A DNA stretch of 5,878 nucleotides from Gammaproteobacteria bacterium (GTDB lineage Bacteria > Pseudomonadota > Gammaproteobacteria > Competibacterales > Competibacteraceae). Position 1 is the stretch's first letter; each line of letters opens with the position of its first letter. Of the stretch, positions 1-3,306 are shown piece by piece. The stretch covers positions 1 to 5,878 of the forward strand of contig PWUP01000229.1 of assembly GCA_003562535.1 (NCBI GenBank), given 5' to 3'. The position numbers were made by a program, and so were the translations under genes. The notes under the pieces were generated by a model. It saw nothing but the letters and a program-made list of their open reading frames with translations, searched no databases and had not been told where the DNA came from.

Positions 1-119
1 GAGCCGAACACCACCCGGGTCTCCATTTAACCGGCAATGCCTACCGGGGGATAGCCATGAACGATTGTGTGCGCAATGGCCGGTTGACGGCAGAGAAAGC
101 GGTTGCATGGACGCATTAA
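1..119 (+). CDS. hemG: Protoporphyrinogen oxidase (FAD-dependent, HemG/HemY type), C-terminal end only
   Basis: Seen: an open frame enters from the left edge (first full codon at base 3), encodes 38 residues and stops at TAA 117-119. It contains HPGLHLTG followed by GNAYRG and DCVRNG, then a short helical tail ending in AWTH. Known: the FAD-dependent protoporphyrinogen oxidases end with this pattern (PGL, a small hydrophobic stretch, GN-x-YRG, DC-x-R-x-G); it forms part of the FAD-binding fold, and the enzyme oxidises protoporphyrinogen IX to protoporphyrin IX in haem synthesis. Inference: this is the tail of that gene. The symbol hemG is used loosely for this family; HemY is the Bacillus name, and it is unrelated to the flavodoxin-like HemG of E. 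coli. Other FAD amine oxidases end differently (usually a GD motif with no YRG), so they fit less well. Only the last tenth or so of the gene is visible. No clear terminator follows. Confidence 0.75.
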   Translation, partial: AEHHPGLHLTGNAYRGIAMNDCVRNGRLTAEKAVAWTH

Positions 120-373
120 ACCCCAGTTTGACTCCGGTGACGTTCAATCTCAGTATCCAAGTCGAGACGACATCAAGTACTCAGCAGTGTTCTTCCTGAC
201 TTCCTGAGGCAATCAATTTCTGTGTAGGCTCTTCTATGATACTGTCTCTGCTGGTACCATAGACTCTAAGTCATTCGGTATCCGTCTAACGCGGGCTGGG
301 CGCTTGCCTTAATGCAATACCCAGTGCCGTATGGCCGACTCATCATCCACAACACCATAACAAGGACATTCTT
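120..373. other. Intergenic spacer with no supported gene
   Basis: This 254-bp spacer separates the haem gene from the helix-turn-helix gene. I see no convincing intrinsic terminator and no -35/-10 pair with good spacing. A TATGAT at 235-240 resembles a -10 element but lacks a recognisable -35 partner at 16-18 bp. An imperfect inverted repeat overlaps it: TCTATGATAC at 233-242 against GTACCATAGA at 254-263, with one mismatch. Bases 193-206 carry a short direct repeat of TTCCTGA. A promoter for the next gene probably lies here, but I cannot place it. Confidence 0.4.
362..366 (+). promoter_or_regulatory. Ribosome binding site AAGGA fixing the start at 374
   Basis: AAGGA ends 7 bases before the ATG at 374. 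It is a good Shine-Dalgarno match at normal spacing and supports that start codon. Confidence 0.7.
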
Positions 374-877
374 ATGCCTGAAAGTATTGACCCTAAGGCG
401 ATTTATAGCAGCACCCATATTGCCAATTTGCTTGGTACCACTGAACAGCATGTAGTTGAGGCGTTCCGTGCGGGGATGCTGAAGGGGCGTGCCATTGGTA
501 ACGTATGGTACTGTAGCGGAAAATCATTGTTGAACTCTTTGAGCACAGCGACGGCGATACCCTCGGCTGAACCGGTGACTCAGCAGCCACCCGATGAGCC
601 TTCCCCTGCCCCAGCTCAGAAAGCTCCTGCACCGCCGCCCTCAGTTGCGGCAGAGACCGCACCCAGCGCCCCCCAAGATGAGTCTCTACCTACAGACACC
701 CAGGACAAAAAACGCTACTTAGCCAAGCAAGTCGAACAGGCTATCAAAAAAACCGGTAATTATAACGCTGCGGCTGACTGGCTTAACCAACAAGGTGTAC
801 CCTCACTGAGTGGTGATCCTTGGAGCCACCGTTCAGTTGGTAATGTGCTGCGCTGGTGGAAGAAAAATAAGCGCTAG
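374..877 (+). CDS. Helix-turn-helix DNA-binding protein with Pro/Ala-rich linker and recombinase-like C-terminal segment
   Basis: Seen: 167 residues in three parts. Residues 10-56 look like an excisionase/MerR-type winged helix: an IYSSTHIANLLG helix-turn-helix start, then AGMLKGRAIGN and VWYC, as in proteins where a helix is followed by G-x-L-x-G-x-x-IG-x-x-W/Y. Residues 59-110 are a low-complexity linker rich in Pro, Ala, Ser and Glu. Residues 112-167 are basic and contain AADWLNQQGVPS, a G-D-P-W turn, then a helix with VGNVLRWWKKNKR; this resembles the segment of large serine recombinases that reads A-x-x-LN-x-x-G-x-P-T, G-x-x-W, then V-x-x-I/V-L. No catalytic serine or resolvase domain is present, so it is not an active recombinase. 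Inference: a two-headed DNA-binding protein, possibly a regulator or a domesticated mobile-element factor. It is transcribed towards ubiU but a strong hairpin separates them, so it is probably a separate unit. I do not recognise a named gene. Confidence 0.8.
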   Translation: MPESIDPKAIYSSTHIANLLGTTEQHVVEAFRAGMLKGRAIGNVWYCSGKSLLNSLSTATAIPSAEPVTQQPPDEPSPAPAQKAPAPPPSVAAETAPSAPQDESLPTDTQDKKRYLAKQVEQAIKKTGNYNAAADWLNQQGVPSLSGDPWSHRSVGNVLRWWKKNKR

Positions 878-901
878 CGATTCCAACTCATTGTAATCAT
901 T

Positions 902-946
902 CAGTCCCCTCTCCTCCATTTATGGGGGAGAGAGCTAGAGGGACTG
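902..946. repeat. Two-tier hairpin: possible terminator or REP-like element
   Basis: The inner stem pairs CTCTCCTCCAT (909-919) with ATGGGGGAGAG (922-932), 11 bp with one T-G wobble; the formal loop is only TT, so the innermost pairs must open. The outer stem pairs CAGTCCC (902-908) with GGGACTG (940-946), perfect over 7 bp. A 7-base bulge AGCTAGA (933-939) lies on the right arm only. It starts 25 bases after the stop of the helix-turn-helix gene. The following bases (TCTATTTAAG) contain only a weak T-run, so intrinsic termination is possible but not clear. The CCCTCTCC...GGGGAGAG theme with a bulged stem is typical of dispersed bacterial REP-like elements. Which of the two it is cannot be decided from one copy. 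Confidence 0.65.
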
Positions 947-969
947 TCTATTTAAGTTGACACTCATTT

Positions 970-975
970 GAGGGA
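970..975 (+). promoter_or_regulatory. Ribosome binding site GAGGGA deciding the ubiU start
   Basis: GAGG (970-973) ends 6 bases before ATG 980. An upstream in-frame TTG at 968 overlaps this site and would add only four residues (first residues M-R-E-V), so it is not the likely start. The ATG at 980 also gives cluster-cysteine numbers identical to those of E. coli UbiU. Confidence 0.7.
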
Positions 976-979
976 AGTT

Positions 980-1975
980 ATGAAACTGGTCTGTCCAGCC
1001 GGCTCACTGCCAACCCTACGCGAAGCGGTTAACTGTGGTGCCGATGCGGTCTATTTAGGCTTTCGCAATGCAACCAATGCCCGCGCTTTTCCCGGTCTGA
1101 ATTTTTCTGATGCTGAAATCGAACGTGGCATCCAGTACGCCCACAGTAAGGGTTGTGAAGTGTACCTCGCCCTCAACACCTATCCCACCTCAGAACGCTT
1201 GCCCCTATGGCGGTCGGCGGTTGATAAAGCGGCTGATCTCGGTGTCGATGCCTTAATTGCTGCTGAAATGGCTGTGCTCGACCATGCCACTCGCCACCAA
1301 CCGCGTATGCGCCGACATCTTTCCGTACAGGGCTCAGCGACCACTCAAGCCGCGTTACGCTTTTATCGTGAGCAATTCGGCATCAGCCGAGCGGTATTGC
1401 CTCGCGTGCTGTCACTGAGCCAAGTCGAGCGACTCGCTGAGCGTACCCCAGTGCCGCTTGAGGTCTTTGCCTTTGGCAGCCTGTGTATCATGGTGGAAGG
1501 CCGCTGTCAGTTGTCCAGCCACCTCACTGGTCAAGCGCCGAATACCTATGGAGTATGCTCACCCGCCAAAGCCGTGCGTTGGGAAGAAACCGCTGCCGGG
1601 CGTGAGGTTCGCCTTAACGGTGTGCTGCTGGATCGGTTTGCCGCAGGCGAACCGGCGGGCTATCCCACCATCTGTAAAGGCCGCTATGAGGTTGCCGGGC
1701 AAATACTCCATCCCTTGGAAGAACCCACCAGCCTGAACACCATTGAGTTGTTGCCACGCTTGGCGGCCTGCGGTGTGGAAGCGGTCAAGATTGAAGGGCG
1801 GCAACGCAGCGCCGCCTATGTGGGTAAAGTCACCACCATCTGGCGACAAGCCTTAGATCGCCTGCAGGCCGCACCAGAACGCTTTAGTGTCGATCCCGCT
1901 TGGCAGGCTCAACTGGCGCCTCTGTGTGAAGGTCATCAAACGACGTTAGGGGCTTATGAACGGCAGTGGCAGTAG
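980..1975 (+). CDS. ubiU: UbiU, U32-family [4Fe-4S] protein of O2-independent ubiquinone hydroxylation
   Basis: Known role: UbiU, formerly YhbU and annotated as a U32 peptidase, works with UbiV and the lipid-binding UbiT to hydroxylate ubiquinone precursors without oxygen, using prephenate as oxygen donor. It acts in the cytosol in complex with UbiV and is essential for anaerobic ubiquinone synthesis in Proteobacteria. Seen: 331 residues, the same as E. coli UbiU, starting KLVCPAG and ending TTLGAYERQWQ. The middle carries EVFAFGSLCIM, EGRC, and TICKGRY followed by LEEPTSLNT and VKIEGRQRS, all family signatures. Cysteines 169, 176, 193 and 232 fall at the positions reported as the [4Fe-4S] ligands in E. 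coli UbiU, so the cluster site is intact. Odd: ubiV normally follows or overlaps ubiU, but a 393-bp gap and then an RnfB-like gene come next, and ubiT is not in the window. No consensus FNR site is visible upstream; a perfect TTGACA at 957-962 lies too close to the ATG to act as a -35 for this gene. Confidence 0.93.
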   Translation: MKLVCPAGSLPTLREAVNCGADAVYLGFRNATNARAFPGLNFSDAEIERGIQYAHSKGCEVYLALNTYPTSERLPLWRSAVDKAADLGVDALIAAEMAVLDHATRHQPRMRRHLSVQGSATTQAALRFYREQFGISRAVLPRVLSLSQVERLAERTPVPLEVFAFGSLCIMVEGRCQLSSHLTGQAPNTYGVCSPAKAVRWEETAAGREVRLNGVLLDRFAAGEPAGYPTICKGRYEVAGQILHPLEEPTSLNTIELLPRLAACGVEAVKIEGRQRSAAYVGKVTTIWRQALDRLQAAPERFSVDPAWQAQLAPLCEGHQTTLGAYERQWQ

Positions 1976-1987
1976 AAGTCTCAACCT

Positions 1988-2018
1988 CGTCATTCCGCCA
2001 ATCCCTGGCGGAATGACG
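1988..2018. repeat. Perfect 13-bp-stem hairpin: ubiU terminator candidate or dispersed palindromic repeat
   Basis: CGTCATTCCGCCA (1988-2000) is an exact inverted repeat of TGGCGGAATGACG (2006-2018) around the loop ATCCC. It lies 13 bases after the ubiU stop. No T-run follows on the + strand, and none precedes it for the - strand, so it is not a standard intrinsic terminator, though it would stabilise the mRNA end. From general knowledge, CGTCATTCC...GGAATGACG hairpins are a common class of dispersed intergenic palindrome in Proteobacteria; that identity here is inference. Confidence 0.75.
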
Positions 2019-2021
2019 GTA

Positions 2022-2033
2022 GGGCGTTAGCCC
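2022..2033. repeat. Small hairpin GGGC-GTTA-GCCC
   Basis: GGGC (2022-2025) and GCCC (2030-2033) pair around the tetraloop GTTA, directly after the 13-bp-stem hairpin. Together with the flanks (GTAGGGCGTTAG, then GGTCGCACCA) it resembles a decayed copy of a common gammaproteobacterial intergenic repeat with a GTAGGG...GTTAG...CGCACC theme. That resemblance is from memory and weak. Confidence 0.45.
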
Positions 2034-2055
2034 GCGGTCGCACCAAACCCTAATC

Positions 2056-2072
2056 GGGAGTTGCAAGCTCCC
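2056..2072. repeat. Small hairpin GGGAG / CTCCC
   Basis: GGGAG (2056-2060) pairs with CTCCC (2068-2072) around TTGCAAG. Read on the - strand it gives TATGGGAGCTTGCAACTCCC, reminiscent of REP-type units built on GGGAGCTTGC. It is the third hairpin within about 90 bp, which supports a repeat-rich tract rather than a simple terminator. Confidence 0.45.
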
Positions 2073-2131
2073 ATACCACCGGCACCCTTATAACCCAATC
2101 TGTCTGTCGCCGCTGACTGACGCTTCACTAC

Positions 2132-2149
2132 CGTTCGAACCGTTCGAAC
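2132..2149. repeat. Tandem 9-bp repeat CGTTCGAAC x2
   Basis: CGTTCGAAC occurs twice head to tail (2132-2140 and 2141-2149). Each copy contains the palindrome GTTCGAAC. Two adjacent palindromes at a 9-bp period could be a pair of operator sites. They lie about 220 bp upstream of the RnfB-like start, in the non-coding gap. A tRNA T-loop reading was tested and does not fit. Confidence 0.6.
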
Positions 2150-2223
2150 CCTAGTTAGGACTATCCGTTAAACAACATAGGGTGTGGCAACGGGCATTGT
2201 TATAGAAAGAATATTAATTAAGA

Positions 2224-2243
2224 ATGTTGTGATAACGCAACAT
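2224..2243. promoter_or_regulatory. 20-bp palindrome in CRP/FNR format upstream of the RnfB-like gene
   Basis: ATGTTGTG (2224-2231), spacer ATAA, then CGCAACAT (2236-2243); 7 of 8 arm positions are complementary. The core TTG-N8-CAA (2227-2240) has the format of CRP/FNR-superfamily sites, but the inner bases (TTGTG and CGCAA) match neither FNR (TTGAT...ATCAA) nor CRP (TGTGA...TCACA). The centre is about 135 bp before the RnfB-like ATG. Inference: an operator for a CRP/FNR-family or other dimeric regulator, acting on the ferredoxin/oxidoreductase operon. Confidence 0.4.
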
Positions 2244-2368
2244 GACTGCAGGGGATTTTTTTGCTTTGCAGCATTTTCTGCTTGATCTTATCCGCAATGC
2301 ACGATACTTTTTACCACAAATTTTTCACTATTAAAGATGCAGCACTGAACGGTTAACATTTAATTTTC

Positions 2369-3262
2369 ATGAACGCCTCCATAGTTCACATTGCGCTGGC
2401 CAGTGGGTTTATGGCTACACTGGGTATCCTATTAGCCGGTGTCTTGGCCTTCGCTAATCGGCGCCTGTATGTATTTGAAGACCCGCGTATTGATCAACTA
2501 GAAGACCTATTGCCGCGTGCCAACTGTGGTGCCTGCGGTGAGGCCGGTTGTCGTCCCTTTGCCGAGGCGTTGGTACAGGGGCGAGTAGAGCCTGCCCGCT
2601 GCACAGTCAATTCTGTAGAGATGAATCAGAGTATTGCCAATTTCCTCGGCGTGGCCTTGGGCAACCATGAACGACTGGTCGCTCGCTTGGCTTGTGCTGG
2701 GGGATCGCACGTGGCCGCAACGCGCGCCCGCTATCAGGGCTTAAAGTCCTGCCGCGCCGCCGCCCTAGTGTCTGGCGGGGGTAAAGGTTGCACTTGGGGG
2801 TGTTTAGGGCTGGGCGATTGTGAGGAGGTCTGTGATTTTGATGCCATCACCATAGATCGCTATGGTTTGCCCCAAGTGCTGACCGACAAATGCACCGCCT
2901 GTGGCGATTGCGTCGAGATCTGTCCTAAAAACTTGTTTAGCCTACAACCTGACACGCACCGTCTGTGGATTAATTGCCTGAATCAAGACCCCCAGGATGA
3001 GGCCATGGCGCATTGCCAACTGGTGTGTACCGCCTGTGGCCGCTGTGCCTTGGATGCCCCCGAAGGTTTGATTCGTATGCAAAAAAATTTAGCGGTGATT
3101 GATTACAGTAAAAATGAGCTTGCGTCCCCTGTCGCTATTCAGCGCTGTCCTACCGGAGCCATTGTCTGGCTCGATGGGCCTGCACAGCACAAAGGCGCTG
3201 GGGCGCGCAAGGTTACCCGTAAAGAACCTCTAGCAAGGATGGAACCCTTGCCGAGATTTTAG
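2369..3262 (+). CDS. rnfB: RnfB-like membrane-anchored polyferredoxin (long type)
   Basis: Seen: 297 residues. Residues 5-28 are one hydrophobic membrane segment, followed by NRR and EDPRID as in RnfB. C53, C56, C61 and C78 form the RnfB-type Fe-S motif (NCGACGEAGCRPFAEA, then ARC). Next is the long-RnfB block: C109, C128, then C141-x3-C145 with LGLGDC151 and C155, and KC175TACGDCVEICPK with C175, C178, C181 and C185, enough for two [4Fe-4S] clusters. A third ferredoxin fold (216-268) keeps C220, C223, C226 and C260-P but has Ala at 230 and lacks three cysteines near 248-256, so it probably holds one cluster. The basic tail (270-297) has no cysteine. Known: RnfB links soluble ferredoxin to the ion-pumping Rnf complex. 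Here no rnfA, C, D, G or E is near; the partner is the oxidoreductase 44 bp downstream, so it may be a stand-alone electron carrier. The ATG lacks a clear Shine-Dalgarno; a later Met15 would cut the membrane segment, so 2369 is preferred. Confidence 0.85.
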   Translation: MNASIVHIALASGFMATLGILLAGVLAFANRRLYVFEDPRIDQLEDLLPRANCGACGEAGCRPFAEALVQGRVEPARCTVNSVEMNQSIANFLGVALGNHERLVARLACAGGSHVAATRARYQGLKSCRAAALVSGGGKGCTWGCLGLGDCEEVCDFDAITIDRYGLPQVLTDKCTACGDCVEICPKNLFSLQPDTHRLWINCLNQDPQDEAMAHCQLVCTACGRCALDAPEGLIRMQKNLAVIDYSKNELASPVAIQRCPTGAIVWLDGPAQHKGAGARKVTRKEPLARMEPLPRF

Positions 3263-3292
3263 TCATACAGCAGTTCGATCTTACTGATCTAT

Positions 3293-3299
3293 GGGAGAG
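3293..3299 (+). promoter_or_regulatory. Ribosome binding site GGGAGAG for the oxidoreductase
   Basis: GGGAG (3293-3297) ends 9 bases before ATG 3307, good strength and spacing. It lies in the 44-bp gap after the RnfB-like stop, where I see no terminator, which supports co-transcription. Confidence 0.7.
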
Positions 3300-3306
3300 T
3301 AATTGC

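Larger units (their letters stand above)
1976..2368. other. 393-bp intergenic region: repeat-rich first part, AT-rich second part
   Basis: No gene is supported here on either strand. Bases 1985-2072 are a run of three hairpins, 2132-2149 a tandem palindromic repeat, and 2195-2368 an AT-rich probable leader/promoter region for the RnfB-like gene. The second part contains TTAATTAA (2214-2221), a CRP/FNR-format palindrome (2224-2243) and a T7 run (2256-2262). A weak promoter candidate is TTGTTA (2197-2202) with AAGAAT (2220-2225) at 17-bp spacing; each hexamer matches only about four consensus bases, so I do not call it as a feature. Confidence 0.6.

Noticed and set aside
107..199. 30-codon ORF overlapping the end of the haem gene
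   Set aside because: It has no good ribosome binding site, a composition without recognisable protein signal, and overlaps a convincing gene end in another frame.
235..240. TATGAT as a -10 element for the helix-turn-helix gene
   Set aside because: No acceptable -35 hexamer lies 16-18 bp upstream, so a promoter call would rest on six bases.
957..962. Perfect TTGACA as a -35 promoter element for ubiU
   Set aside because: A -10 at normal spacing would fall on or after the ATG at 980, and no TATAAT-like sequence is there.
1458..1849. Overlapping ORFs of 92 and 96 codons inside ubiU on both strands
   Set aside because: The ubiU frame explains this stretch fully, including the cluster cysteines; the others are shadows.
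2022..2033. Integron attC core site at GTTAGCC
   Set aside because: It does not match GTTRRRY fully, and no partner RYYYAAC site with a matching arm structure is present.
2129..2155. tRNA T-arm or tRNA gene at the GTTCGAAC repeats
   Set aside because: Neither strand gives a 5-bp stem around the TTCGAAC loop, and no acceptor or anticodon stem is found at the right distance.
2185..2201. Sigma-54-like promoter (TGGCA ... TTGTT)
   Set aside because: The spacing between the GG and the downstream element is off by one, and GC at -12 is replaced by GT.
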